From Burkholderiaceae bacterium (GTDB lineage: Bacteria; Pseudomonadota; Gammaproteobacteria; Burkholderiales; Burkholderiaceae_E): 64,000 bases of DNA. Shown in pieces: positions 8,809 to 17,164 of this stretch. The notes beneath the pieces were generated by a model, which had not been told where the DNA came from, ran no database searches, and saw only the letters and a program-made list of their open reading frames with translations. Where the stretch lies: positions 1 through 64,000 of the forward strand of contig JAMLIN010000022.1 in the NCBI GenBank assembly GCA_023954135.1, written 5' to 3'. The stretch's first letter is position 1, and every line of letters starts with the position of its first letter. A program made the translations under genes and the position numbers.

Positions 8809-9471
8809 ATGCGCTACCGTACTCGATCGACCGGATCGAGGCACCATGCGGGGCCCGTGGCGCGCTCGCGGACGGTGTTCCCCCTCGCCGGCGTCGCGGT
8901 CGCAAGCGTGTCGCTCGCCTGTCTGTCCGGCGCACTGCCTGCCGCCGCCGCCGCCGCCGGCCCGTCGCAGGTCGCCATCCCCGCCCCGGCGGCGGGCGAC
9001 AAGGCAGCCTATGCCACCTGGAACGCGAACGGCGGGCGCTGGATCTACGGTGTCGAGCTGCGCGATGCCGATACGGGCTTCCTGCTCGCCGCTGCTTCGC
9101 GCAAGAATCCCTGGACCGCCGGCTCCCTCGGCTGGCGCGGCTATGGCGCAGCCTATCTGCCGGACAACGGCATCCGCATCCCGGAGCGGGCGAGCGTCAG
9201 CTGGTGGTTCGACGAGGCCGCCGCGAGGCGACGCGATCCCGCCTCACGACAGGGGCCGCATGTTTTCGCGCTGCGCGGTCGCCTGAGCGAGCGGGCGCTG
9301 CGGGCCGCCGCCCTCGGCGAGCGTCGCTTCATGCTCGAGATCGGTATCGGCGCCGGCATGGTCCCGCCGGTCCTGCGCTGGCATCTGCTCGACCGAGAGG
9401 CGAAACCGCCGGGAAGCGTGATCGAGCGCGGCGGCGACGAGATCGATTGGCAGCCGACCTTCTGGAGATGA
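8809..9471 (+). CDS. Exported protein of unknown function, possible immunity partner of the RHS phospholipase
   Basis: A 220-residue protein that I do not recognise with certainty. It begins 7 bases after the RHS gene, with GAGGA before the ATG, so the two are co-expressed. The N-terminus has a long basic lead and then a hydrophobic segment ending in an Ala-rich stretch (about residues 25-50), consistent with export to the periplasm. The mature part contains Trp-rich beta-type segments: ATWNANGGRWIYGVELRD, LGWRGYGAAYL and PERASVSWWFDEAA. This layout recalls the DUF2931-like proteins found beside type VI lipase effectors, but the resemblance is weak. A periplasmic protein next to a periplasm-acting phospholipase is the expected place for an immunity factor; that remains inference. 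Confidence 0.6.
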   Translation: MRYRTRSTGSRHHAGPVARSRTVFPLAGVAVASVSLACLSGALPAAAAAAGPSQVAIPAPAAGDKAAYATWNANGGRWIYGVELRDADTGFLLAAASRKNPWTAGSLGWRGYGAAYLPDNGIRIPERASVSWWFDEAAARRRDPASRQGPHVFALRGRLSERALRAAALGERRFMLEIGIGAGMVPPVLRWHLLDREAKPPGSVIERGGDEIDWQPTFWR

Positions 9472-9586
9472 CGGGCTCGCCCCGGCGCGAGCAGGGTTCC
9501 CGGGGCGGTGCTATCCTCGGCCGGCCCGTGGCCCCGGCTCCTGAACGAAAACGAAACCGCGGGCGCGGAGAACCCGGCACCAACCC

Positions 9587-10843
9587 ATGCCCTATTCCGT
9601 CCTGCGGCTGATCGCCGCCGTCGGCCTGATGACGATCGGGTCCGGCGCGATGTACATCGTTGTCGTCGTCCTGCCGATGGTGCAGGAGGAGTTCGGCATC
9701 GATCGCGCGGGCGCCTCGCTGCCCTATACCCTGACGATGCTCGGCTTCGGCTTCGGCGGCATCCTGATGGGTCGGCTCGCCGATCGTTTCGGGGTGTTCT
9801 GGCCGGTGCTGATCGGTGTCTTCGGGCTGTCCTCCGGCTACTGGATCGCGGCCCAGGCCGGCAGCCTGATGAGCTTCGCGATCGCGCACGGCCTGCTGCT
9901 CGGCCTGGCGGGCAGCTCGGCGACCTTCGCGCCGCTGGTTGCCGACATCTCCTTCTGGTTCGAGCGTCGCCGCGGAATCGCGGTGGCGATCGTGGCCAGC
10001 GGCAACTACATCGCCGGCGCGATCTGGCCGCCGATCATGCAGCACTTCTCCGCCACCTATGGCTGGCGCGCCACCTACTCCGGCTTCGCCCTGTTCACCC
10101 TGCTCACGATGCTGCCGCTGGCGACCCTCGTGCTGCGCCGTCCGCCAGCGACGGCCGAGTCCGTTCCGGCGCCGTCGACGCCGGCGGCATCCGGTACCGG
10201 CGTGCCGGTGTTCCGTCCCCGCGAGCGTTCGCCGCGCGAGCTGCTCGGGATCTCGAGCGGCAGCCTGCAGACCCTGCTGCTGGTCGCCGGTGTGGCCTGC
10301 TGCGTGGCGATGTCGATGCCGCAGGTGCACATCGTCGCCTACTGTGGCGACCTCGGCTACGGTACCGCCGCCGGGGCCCGGATGCTGGCGCTGATGCTCG
10401 CCTGCGGCATCGTCAGCCGGCTGGTTTCCGGCGTGATCTGCGATCGCATCGGGGGGCTGCGCACCCTGCTGCTCGGCTCGGTGCTGCAAGGCCTGTCGCT
10501 GATGCTGTTCCTGCCCTTCGATTCCCTTGCCTCGCTCTACATCATCTCGGCGCTCTTCGGGCTGGTGCAGGGCGGGATCGTGCCCGCCTACGCGATCATC
10601 GTGCGCGAATTCTTCGACTCGCGCGAAGCCGGGATCCGGGTGGGCCTGTCCCTGACCGCCACCCTGGTCGGGATGGCGCTCGGCGGCTGGCTCTCGGGCA
10701 AGATATTCGACCTGACCGGCAGCTACGAAGCGGCTTTCGTCAACGGCATCGGCTGGAATCTCCTCAATGGCTCGATCGTCCTCTTCCTGCTGCTGCGCCA
10801 GCGACGCTGGCGCAGGCTCCAGGTGGCGGCTCATCCGGCCTGA
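9587..10843 (+). CDS. MFS transporter
   Basis: A 418-residue major facilitator superfamily carrier with twelve predicted inner-membrane helices. The family loop between helices 2 and 3 reads MGRLADRFGVFW, and the repeated loop in the second half appears as RLVSGVICDRIGGLRT. A cytoplasmic linker of about 40 residues (Pro/Ala-rich, near residues 185-225) separates the halves. It is of the monocarboxylate/OFA-like type by general look, but the substrate cannot be told from sequence. A second, distantly related MFS gene follows 45 bases downstream on the same strand, so the two probably form one unit. Start ATG at 9587 is preceded by a rather distant GGAG. Confidence 0.85.
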   Translation: MPYSVLRLIAAVGLMTIGSGAMYIVVVVLPMVQEEFGIDRAGASLPYTLTMLGFGFGGILMGRLADRFGVFWPVLIGVFGLSSGYWIAAQAGSLMSFAIAHGLLLGLAGSSATFAPLVADISFWFERRRGIAVAIVASGNYIAGAIWPPIMQHFSATYGWRATYSGFALFTLLTMLPLATLVLRRPPATAESVPAPSTPAASGTGVPVFRPRERSPRELLGISSGSLQTLLLVAGVACCVAMSMPQVHIVAYCGDLGYGTAAGARMLALMLACGIVSRLVSGVICDRIGGLRTLLLGSVLQGLSLMLFLPFDSLASLYIISALFGLVQGGIVPAYAIIVREFFDSREAGIRVGLSLTATLVGMALGGWLSGKIFDLTGSYEAAFVNGIGWNLLNGSIVLFLLLRQRRWRRLQVAAHPA

Positions 10844-10888
10844 AGCCGTCCAGATTGCGGCGAACCGATACGCCTGGAGCATGAACAA

Positions 10889-12130
10889 GTGAACACCGAA
10901 GAAGCCGCCCGGCGCGCGGCACTCTGGGGCATCCTGCTGCCGGCGGCGGCGATCATGGTCCTGACCATGGGCACCCGCCAGGTGACCGGCCTGTTCCTGT
11001 CGCCGATCAACACCGCCACCGGCATCGGCGTGGTCGGCATCAGCTTCGCGATGGCGGTCGGCCAGTTCGTCTGGGGGGCCTCGCAGCCGATCTTCGGTGC
11101 GCTCGCCGATCGCTGGGGGTCTGTGTCGGTGATGATTGCCGGCGGGGTGATGCTCGCCCTCGGCTTCGTGCTCACCCCGCTCATGACGACCGAATGGGGC
11201 CTGATCTTCTCGATGGGCCTGCTGATGTCGGCCGGCGCCGGGGCGGGCAGCTTCTCCATCCTGATCGGCGCGGCCTCGCAGCGCCTGCCCGCCGAGCAGC
11301 GTTCCTGGGCGGCCGGCTTCATCAATGCCGGCGGTTCCTTCGGCCAGTTCCTCTTCGCTCCGCTGACCGAGAGGGCGATCGCGCTCGCTGGCTGGATCAA
11401 CGCGATGTACATGCTGGCGGTGGCCGCCCTGCTGACCCTGCCGCTCGCGCTGCGCCTGCGTCCGAAGCCCGGGACGGCCAATGCGCCGGTCGCGGCGCCC
11501 GCGCTCGAGACCGGCGCGATGGTGCGGGGCAGCCTGCGCGAGCAGGTGAGGGTCGCGATGCGCGACCGCAGCTATCTCTGCCTGCATGCGGGCTTCTTCA
11601 CCTGCGGCTTCCATATCTCCTTCCTGCTCACCCACCTGCCGGGCGAGGTTGCACTATGCAACCTGCCGACCGCGGTCTCGGGGATATCGATCGCGATCAT
11701 CGGCCTGGCGAACATCGTCGGCAGTCTCAGTGTCGGCGCGCTCGGCTCGCGCTTTCGCATGAAATACCTGCTTTTCTGGATGTATCTCTCGCGTACCGCG
11801 ATCATCCTCATCTACATGGCCTCGCCCAAGACCGAGCTCGGCTTCTATGTGTTCGCCGCCGGCCTCGGCCTGACCTGGCTCGCGACCGTGCCGCCCACTG
11901 CCGGTCTGGTCGGCAAGCTCTTCGGGGTGCGCTATCTCGCCACCCTCTTCGGCCTCACCTTGCTGACTCACCAGATCGGGGGATTCCTCGGTGCCTGGCT
12001 GGGCGGGATCGCGGTCGACAGCACCGGCAGCTATCAGGCGATGTGGATCGCCGACGCCGTGCTCGCGACGATTGCCGCCCTGTTCAACCTGCCGATCCGC
12101 GAGGCGAGGCTGGCGCCCCGCGCCGCCTGA
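10889..12130 (+). CDS. MFS transporter (second of a pair)
   Basis: A 413-residue MFS carrier with twelve predicted membrane helices. The loop 2-3 motif is present as FGALADRWGSVSV, and the second-half counterpart as GALGSRFRMKYLL. The start is GTG at 10889 with GGAG 9 bases upstream; an ATG at 10881 runs straight into a stop and is not usable. Related to the preceding MFS gene in fold but clearly divergent, so this is not a recent duplication. The short spacing suggests joint transcription. No enzyme gene beside the pair hints at a substrate. Confidence 0.84.
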   Translation: MNTEEAARRAALWGILLPAAAIMVLTMGTRQVTGLFLSPINTATGIGVVGISFAMAVGQFVWGASQPIFGALADRWGSVSVMIAGGVMLALGFVLTPLMTTEWGLIFSMGLLMSAGAGAGSFSILIGAASQRLPAEQRSWAAGFINAGGSFGQFLFAPLTERAIALAGWINAMYMLAVAALLTLPLALRLRPKPGTANAPVAAPALETGAMVRGSLREQVRVAMRDRSYLCLHAGFFTCGFHISFLLTHLPGEVALCNLPTAVSGISIAIIGLANIVGSLSVGALGSRFRMKYLLFWMYLSRTAIILIYMASPKTELGFYVFAAGLGLTWLATVPPTAGLVGKLFGVRYLATLFGLTLLTHQIGGFLGAWLGGIAVDSTGSYQAMWIADAVLATIAALFNLPIREARLAPRAA

Positions 12131-12296
12131 ATTCGGGCGGCCGGGCGCCACCGATCCAGCCGGACGGGGCCGCCGCCCCGACCGATGGGGCCGGCGTCCT
12201 TGGCGCGAGGGCAACAGACGGGTTATCGTTGCAGCGGATATTCCCTGAACCGAATCGTCGAGACCCTCGAACACGCCCGAACCCGCATCCGGACAC

Positions 12297-13214
12297 ATGG
12301 CTGCCGCCCGCCCGATCCCGAGCTTCCTGCAGCTGCCCATCGACGAGCTTGCCGACGATGATGCGCAGTCCGTGGAGCGTCCGCGTCCGCGCGATGCCGC
12401 GCTCGCGCGGGGCGGCAGCCTGCGCCTGACCCAGCCGGTGCGGATCGCGCCTCCGGCGGACGACGGCCAGACCGGGTTCGACGACGCCGGGCTAACGCCG
12501 GGCCAGTCGGCGCGGCCCCTGGCCGAGGTGTCGGCGCTGGGCCGGGCACTGAGCGCCGCGCAGGAGCCCGCCCGCCCGCCTATGCCGGCCTTCGACCGGG
12601 ATTCGGTCCTCGCGAGCTGGCGAGCCTGGTTGCGGGCCTGGGAAGTCGATGCCGACCCGGCGCCGGTGGTCGATGCGATCATCGAGCGTCTGGGGGATTC
12701 CCGGCGCAGTTTCCACAATCTCGAGCGGCTCGCCAGCGAGCTCGCCCGCCTCGACGAGTGGCGCCATGCCACGGAGGATTCCGCCGCCGTCGGTTTCGCG
12801 ACCTGCCTGCGCTACGTGATTCTCGATCCGTCGCGCTGCGACAATGAGGCGCGCAGCGCCGAGTTCGCCCGCATCGGCCTTGCGGGTCTCGGCGTCGACA
12901 CCAATCGGATCCGGCTGGTCCGCGAGCTGATCGTCTCCACCCGCGAAGGCGCCGTCATCGGCAGTGCCGACGCGAGGCTGCTTGCCGACATCGGCCGGGC
13001 CCGCCTGGCCGATCCGCCCCGCCTGTTCGACACCCATGAGGACGACCTGCGGGCGGAATCCGTGCACCTAGTCGATGCGATCTACTGGCGCCGTCGCATC
13101 GCCGCGATCCGCGCCATGCTCATCAGGCCGCGCATCTACCTGACGGACATCGCCCGCGGCCGCCTCGAGGCCGCCGCGCGCGGCAATCTCTCGCGCCGGC
13201 TCGACACTCGCTGA
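12297..13214 (+). CDS. Degenerate HD-domain-like protein, metal ligands apparently lost
   Basis: A 305-residue protein. Residues 1-95 are low-complexity and probably disordered. From about residue 100 the order of conserved elements matches the predicted metal-dependent HD-superfamily hydrolases of roughly 200 residues: SWRAWLRAWEVD, then RRSFHNLERLASELARLDEW, CDNEARSAEFARIGLAGLGV, RLVRELIVSTREG, ESVHLVDAIYWRRRIAAI and ARGNLSRRL at the end. In working members the helix before CDNE carries an HD pair and the later helix a T-x-x-H motif. Here those positions read YVILD and STREG, so the metal ligands seem to be gone. The gene may encode a non-catalytic relative. Start ATG has no clear ribosome site. 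Confidence 0.6.
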   Translation: MAAARPIPSFLQLPIDELADDDAQSVERPRPRDAALARGGSLRLTQPVRIAPPADDGQTGFDDAGLTPGQSARPLAEVSALGRALSAAQEPARPPMPAFDRDSVLASWRAWLRAWEVDADPAPVVDAIIERLGDSRRSFHNLERLASELARLDEWRHATEDSAAVGFATCLRYVILDPSRCDNEARSAEFARIGLAGLGVDTNRIRLVRELIVSTREGAVIGSADARLLADIGRARLADPPRLFDTHEDDLRAESVHLVDAIYWRRRIAAIRAMLIRPRIYLTDIARGRLEAAARGNLSRRLDTR

Positions 13215-13224
13215 ATCGGGATCC

Positions 13225-14238
13225 TCAGCTCGCTACCGGCCCTGCCGTCGCCGTTGTCCCCGCATCGGCGGCCCGGATCTGCGATTCGAACATGCGAAGG
13301 CGCTTGTAGACCGACATCAGCTCGACGATGGTCGACCAGCTGTTCACCAGGTACTGGAACGATTCCTCGACCTTGCCGAAGGCGCGCACGATCTGCTGCA
13401 TCACCCCGAGGGTGATGGCGCCGGCGACCAGGGTCGGCCCGAGCGCGATGTAGGGAAAGAGCACGCTGAACTGCAGGTACGACCACTTCGCGACGTCGAA
13501 GTACAGGTAGTGGAAGAACAGGCGGAAGTAGTTGGTGCGCACGTCGGCGTACAGCCTGTCGACGCTCGCCGGGTCGGCGCGCTCGGCATGGTCCTCGCCA
13601 TAGACGAGCTCCTTGCGGTAGGCGGCCTCGACCTTCTGGTTCTGGAACTCCAGGCCCGGCAGCTTGATGCCCACCGCCGCCAGCAGCACCGTGCCGAAGC
13701 TTGCCGAGAGCAGGGCGACGAACACGAGCGAATGCTCGATCGGCCCGATCCAGGGCAGCTCGGTGACATGCGCCGACAGTGTCCAGAGGATCGGCAGGAA
13801 GGCGGCGAGCGTCATCAGGCTGCGCATCAGGCTCACGCCCAGGCCTTCCATGATGCGGGCGAACCGCATCGTGTCCTCCTGCACCCGCTGCGAGGCGCCT
13901 TCGATGTGGCGGACCTTGTGCCAGTTCGCCATGTAGTAGTCGTTCATGGCGGTGCGCCAGCGGAAGATGTAGTGCTTGATGAAGAAGTCCAGCACCACCG
14001 CGATCAGGATGTACAGCCCGGCGATCTTCCCGAAGGTCAGCAGCTTCTCGCCGTACTCGGCCATCGTGACGCTGCCGGCCTGCCCCAGGGCCTTCTGGAT
14101 CAGGTTGTAGAAGTCGCCGAACCATTCGTTGATGGCCACGTCGAGCTCGACCTTGTACCAGGTCGCGAAAAGAATCAGCGCGCTGCCGGCGATCGACCAG
14201 GCGAACCAGCGGCGGTTCAGGAAGAATGCGCGAAACAA
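13225..14238 (-). CDS. SbmA/BacA-like inner-membrane transport protein
   Basis: A 337-residue membrane protein of the SbmA/BacA family, which imports peptides and some peptide-like antibiotics using the proton gradient. Recognisable parts are the N-terminal helix with WYKVELDVAINEWFGDFYN, the segment FIKHYIFRWRTAMNDYYM, the tract RVQEDTMRFA, and the C-terminal VEESFQYLVNSWSTIVELMS. It is shorter than the about 400-residue enterobacterial SbmA. The start is TTG at 14238, decided by a GGAGG ribosome site 6 bases before it (bases 14245-14249 on this strand) and by the absence of another start before the first membrane helix. Convergent with the HD-like gene, 10 bases away. Confidence 0.88.
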   Translation of the reverse strand: MFRAFFLNRRWFAWSIAGSALILFATWYKVELDVAINEWFGDFYNLIQKALGQAGSVTMAEYGEKLLTFGKIAGLYILIAVVLDFFIKHYIFRWRTAMNDYYMANWHKVRHIEGASQRVQEDTMRFARIMEGLGVSLMRSLMTLAAFLPILWTLSAHVTELPWIGPIEHSLVFVALLSASFGTVLLAAVGIKLPGLEFQNQKVEAAYRKELVYGEDHAERADPASVDRLYADVRTNYFRLFFHYLYFDVAKWSYLQFSVLFPYIALGPTLVAGAITLGVMQQIVRAFGKVEESFQYLVNSWSTIVELMSVYKRLRMFESQIRAADAGTTATAGPVAS

Positions 14239-14385
14239 GGGCGGCCTCCGCGGATGGCGTGATGGGCGCGCGAGGACGGGGTGCCGACGCGACGTGCGAA
14301 GAATAGCGGAAGGCTGGCCGATGATCGGCCGGTCGGCGCTCGCATCCTGGCCCGGTCGCCCGGCGCGGTTTCATGCGGGACCGTT

Positions 14386-15615
14386 TCAGGGTCGGTCGAA
14401 GGCCGGTATCCCGAGCAGCATCCGCACCAGGTCGGCGCGTGAGCTCACGTCGGTCTTGCCGTAGACCGCCCGGATCTGCGCCCGGACCGTCTCGAGGGTG
14501 ACACCGCGCGCCGCGGCGATCTCCTCGATCGACAGTCCTTCGGCAAGCCCGGTCGCGACTTCCGCTTCGGCCGGCGTCAGCTGGAAGACTTCACCGATGA
14601 CCGCCGGGTCGATCTGGCGTCGCTGGGCCGTCTCGTGCAGCAGCAGGATGGCGAGCCCGGGACCGTCGTGCGTCGGCGGGGCGTCCGCAGGCGAAGCGCG
14701 GGTGAGGGTCACGCCCGTCGGCTGCAGGCTCGTGGCCACCACCATGACGGGTTGAACGAAGCCGTTGCCGACGATGCGCACCACTGCGCTTGCCGGGCTC
14801 TCGTGCGGCAGGGCGGCGGTGCCGGCCGTGAGGGCGCAGACCGCGGCCCGCAGGCGGGACTCGTCCTCCCGGTTGCGGCAGACGAGATGGCCGTTGCGTT
14901 CGCTGAACGCATTGGCTCGGGCGAGCAGGCGCTGTGCCGCCGGATTGCGATAGACGATCCTCATCTGCGCGTCGGCGATCATGAGGGCCTGGCGTAGCCG
15001 GTCGAGGATCGCGCTGGCGCCGGAGACGCCGGCGGTGAGCCGGCCGGGCCGCTCGAGCTGCAGCCGCACGGCCGAGGCCAGATGGCGCCGCAGCCTGTCG
15101 AACAGCGCGATATCCTGGTCGGCCAGCGGCGGCTGGCCCTGGCCGCGCTGCATCAGCAGCAGCACCGCCATGTCCTCGTCCTCCAGCAGCTTCGCGCAGG
15201 CCGTGTGACGTCCGCCCTGGGGCATCAGGAACTCCTGGTAGAAGGGATCCCGGGCGACGAATTCGTCATCGAAGCGATGCTGGCCATGGAGCCAGTTGCC
15301 CGGTTCCGGGGAAAGCGCGAGAGCCGGCCCGATGTGCGGGTCGATGCGATGGTAGACGCGCAGGTATTCCAGCGGCCGCTCCTGTCGGGACAGGCCACCT
15401 TCGCAGACGAACAGGGCATCCCGGCTGCCCCTTGCGACGCCGAACAGGGCGACCGCCTGGAGCCGGAAACGTTCGGCCAGCGGTGCGAAGGCGCTGCGCC
15501 AGTCGACCCGGCCGGCGCCGGCGTCATACAGGCGGGCAACGATCTCGTCGTATTCGTCGTCAGTGACTCTCACTGGAGCTCGGTTCGATGGCGCACGCAA
15601 CGGCGTGTCGACCAT
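14386..15615 (-). CDS. LuxR-family helix-turn-helix transcriptional regulator
   Basis: A 409-residue regulator. The C-terminal 65 residues form a LuxR/FixJ-type DNA-binding domain: LTPAEAEVATGLAEGLSIEE, then the recognition helix region TLETVRAQIRAVYGKTDVSS. The N-terminal 340 residues contain no phosphoacceptor domain; a middle section (near RLRQALMIADAQMRIVYRNP) looks PAS-like and may sense a ligand. ATG at 15615 is chosen over a TTG 48 bases further upstream because the extra residues are not protein-like. It shares its overall plan with the second LuxR gene at 58353. No target is evident; neighbours are the SbmA-like gene and an unknown gene on the opposite strand. Confidence 0.85.
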   Translation of the reverse strand: MVDTPLRAPSNRAPVRVTDDEYDEIVARLYDAGAGRVDWRSAFAPLAERFRLQAVALFGVARGSRDALFVCEGGLSRQERPLEYLRVYHRIDPHIGPALALSPEPGNWLHGQHRFDDEFVARDPFYQEFLMPQGGRHTACAKLLEDEDMAVLLLMQRGQGQPPLADQDIALFDRLRRHLASAVRLQLERPGRLTAGVSGASAILDRLRQALMIADAQMRIVYRNPAAQRLLARANAFSERNGHLVCRNREDESRLRAAVCALTAGTAALPHESPASAVVRIVGNGFVQPVMVVATSLQPTGVTLTRASPADAPPTHDGPGLAILLLHETAQRRQIDPAVIGEVFQLTPAEAEVATGLAEGLSIEEIAAARGVTLETVRAQIRAVYGKTDVSSRADLVRMLLGIPAFDRP

Positions 15616-15818
15616 AGGCGGGTGGATGCTTCGCGGCAAGCCCCGGATCGGGTCAGGCGGCAACCGTCCCCGGGTCCGGAAATTGCAGAATTCGGCGGCT
15701 ACAGCCGATCTCGATTCCTCATGGGCGCAGATCGGTCCTCTTTCTACTGCATTGTGCCGATGACAACCGGATCGGTCGGGTCTAGATTGTCATTCAGTAC
15801 CCGGAGCGAATCGCAACG

Positions 15819-16238
15819 ATGCAAGCCGCGCTTCTTTCAGATCCAATAGCGCACCCGAAGCTTCTCGCCGCCGTCGAGGGCCTGCCGCTCGCCTGGCTCG
15901 ACACCGGGCTGCCGGGCGGGTCGACCCGCATCGCCGTGACCATCGGTCTTTCCCCCGGGCGCGCCGCGGCCATCCCGGCGCGCGGGCCGCATCGCGAGAT
16001 CCTCGTCCGCATCGACCTGCCCGGCGATGCCAGCATCCGTGGCGCGGGCGTCGACATCATCGAACGGGCTTCCTGGGTCGACGAGCTGCGGGGCGGCCGC
16101 TTCGAGCACGTCACCTGCCGGGTTCGCCATCGGTCCGTCACCCGGGAGCTCGATCTGGTCTGGGTGCTGCGGGCGCTTCGCGAGGAAGGGCTCGTCGCCG
16201 ACGGCGACCTGCTCGAATCGATCGAAGTCACCGGCTGA
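15819..16238 (+). CDS. Hypothetical protein, 139 residues
   Basis: I do not recognise this protein. It is predicted to be soluble and has alternating strand and helix character: LPLAWLDTGLPGGSTRIAVT, PHREILVRIDLPGDASI, and a C-terminal helical stretch LDLVWVLRALREEGLVADGD. The start is ATG with only a weak GAGCGA upstream. The reading frame is preferred over those on the other strand because its product has a balanced composition and because two strong hairpins follow its stop. It lies divergently from the LuxR gene. Confidence 0.6.
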   Translation: MQAALLSDPIAHPKLLAAVEGLPLAWLDTGLPGGSTRIAVTIGLSPGRAAAIPARGPHREILVRIDLPGDASIRGAGVDIIERASWVDELRGGRFEHVTCRVRHRSVTRELDLVWVLRALREEGLVADGDLLESIEVTG

Positions 16239-16257
16239 GCGGGCACGGCCCGCACAC

Positions 16258-16311
16258 ACCCGTGCTCGGCACGGGTCTGCGGCGGCCACTCCGAAGCGGG
16301 GTGGCCGCCGC
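16258..16311. terminator. Two adjacent hairpins between convergent genes, probable bidirectional terminator
   Basis: First hairpin: an 8-base perfect stem, ACCCGTGC (16258-16265) with GCACGGGT (16269-16276), loop of three. Second hairpin: an 11-base perfect stem, GCGGCGGCCAC (16279-16289) with GTGGCCGCCGC (16301-16311), loop of eleven. They sit between the stop at 16238 and the convergent DUF2853 gene ending at 16346. There is no T-run, so the terminator call rests on position and stem strength. Confidence 0.6.
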
Positions 16312-16345
16312 GCCATGTCCGGGTCGCGGCCCCGGCCGGGGCGGC

Positions 16346-16657
16346 CTACTTCAGCTTGCCGAGCGTGCCGGTTGCTTCCGCCAGCAGGTAATAGAAAGTT
16401 ACCCGCTCCTTCGAGCGGTCGCCCTTCATCTTCTCGCAGACCTGCTGGATTCCGGCGGCAGCGGCCTCGGCTCCGAGCCCGAGCTTCTTCGCCGCGAAAC
16501 CGTCGCGCACCCGGTCGAGCTCGGCCTGGTCGGATGCGGAAACCAGCGATGAATCGCGGTTGCGCAGCGCGATGCCGCAGTACTTGACGATGGCGTCCAC
16601 CGCCGCCTCGTCGACCGGGCTGGTGAACTTGGCGACGTCTTCGGCGTATTTGCTCAT
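16346..16657 (-). CDS. DUF2853 family protein
   Basis: A 103-residue all-helical protein matching the DUF2853 family in length and pattern: it starts MSKYAEDVAKFTSPVDEAAV, has VDAIVKYCGIALRNRDSSLV in the middle, and ends with a helix-rich part including ERVTFYYLLAEATGTL. A structure is known for the family but no function. Start ATG at 16657 is preceded by GGAAGGGG. It stands alone; the sequence upstream holds no other gene on this strand. Confidence 0.88.
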   Translation of the reverse strand: MSKYAEDVAKFTSPVDEAAVDAIVKYCGIALRNRDSSLVSASDQAELDRVRDGFAAKKLGLGAEAAAAGIQQVCEKMKGDRSKERVTFYYLLAEATGTLGKLK

Positions 16658-16948
16658 GGATGATCCCCTTCCCTTCCTGTTGATCGTGTAACGCCGCCCG
16701 ACCAGCCGGCGCGCGTCTAAGCTAGCACAAGCCACGCCGCGCGGGCATATTCCGTTCACGCCGACGCGCGGCGCGAGTACGAAAGAGACCGGTGCACTCG
16801 ACCATCGGTCGGCCGGGCCGATCGGCCCGACGAAGGGCGGGGTGTCGGTATGGCGCATTCCGTCCATCAGCGGGAACAATATTCGCAGGCGGAAACCGTC
16901 GCGTATCCTTTCTCCGATTCCCCTCGTCACGAACAGCTCCGTCCCTTC

Positions 16949-17164
16949 ATGAAGAAGAACTCCAGCACGCCGCCTCATGCCGGACGGCGGCGTCTGCTCG
17001 GTGCGCTTGCCGTCGTCGGCTCGGTACCGGCCTCCGCCCGCTCCCCGGCCACGCCGCGAGCGCCGACGGATGCTTCATCCGGGCAGGGGCTGGCCGATGC
17101 CGCCTTCATGGCCGACGGCGTCGTGCCGCGCGAGCGCTGGCTGCTGCGCCGGGACGACGCCTGA
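16949..17164 (+). CDS. Small Tat-signal protein upstream of a GMC oxidoreductase
   Basis: A 71-residue protein whose N-terminus carries a twin-arginine-like signal: a polar lead, then GRRRLLGALAVVGS and an Ala-containing cleavage region (VPASARS). The mature part would be only about 45 residues, containing GLADAAFMADGVVPRERWLL. GMC-type membrane dehydrogenases often have a small Tat-exported partner subunit (gluconate 2-dehydrogenase subunit 3 type), which carries the flavoprotein across the membrane. This protein is much shorter than those, so it could be a minimal form. Its stop overlaps the ATG of the oxidoreductase gene by one base. The start is chosen at the ATG just before the basic lead; no strong ribosome site is visible. 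Confidence 0.6.
   Translation: MKKNSSTPPHAGRRRLLGALAVVGSVPASARSPATPRAPTDASSGQGLADAAFMADGVVPRERWLLRRDDA

Noticed and set aside
6219-8810. A very long open frame on the minus strand opposite the RHS gene
   Set aside because: High GC at third positions leaves antisense frames open; the product is low-complexity with no domain, whereas the plus-strand product has clear RHS and lipase motifs.
9329-11635. A long minus-strand open frame opposite the two MFS genes
   Set aside because: The product is composed of repeated Gln, Arg, Asp and His typical of the complement of membrane-protein codons; no start site or motif supports it.
16792-17163. Extension of the GMC oxidoreductase upstream of 17164
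   Set aside because: This stretch encodes the Tat-signal protein in another frame, and the FAD motif begins soon after the ATG at 17164, as expected.
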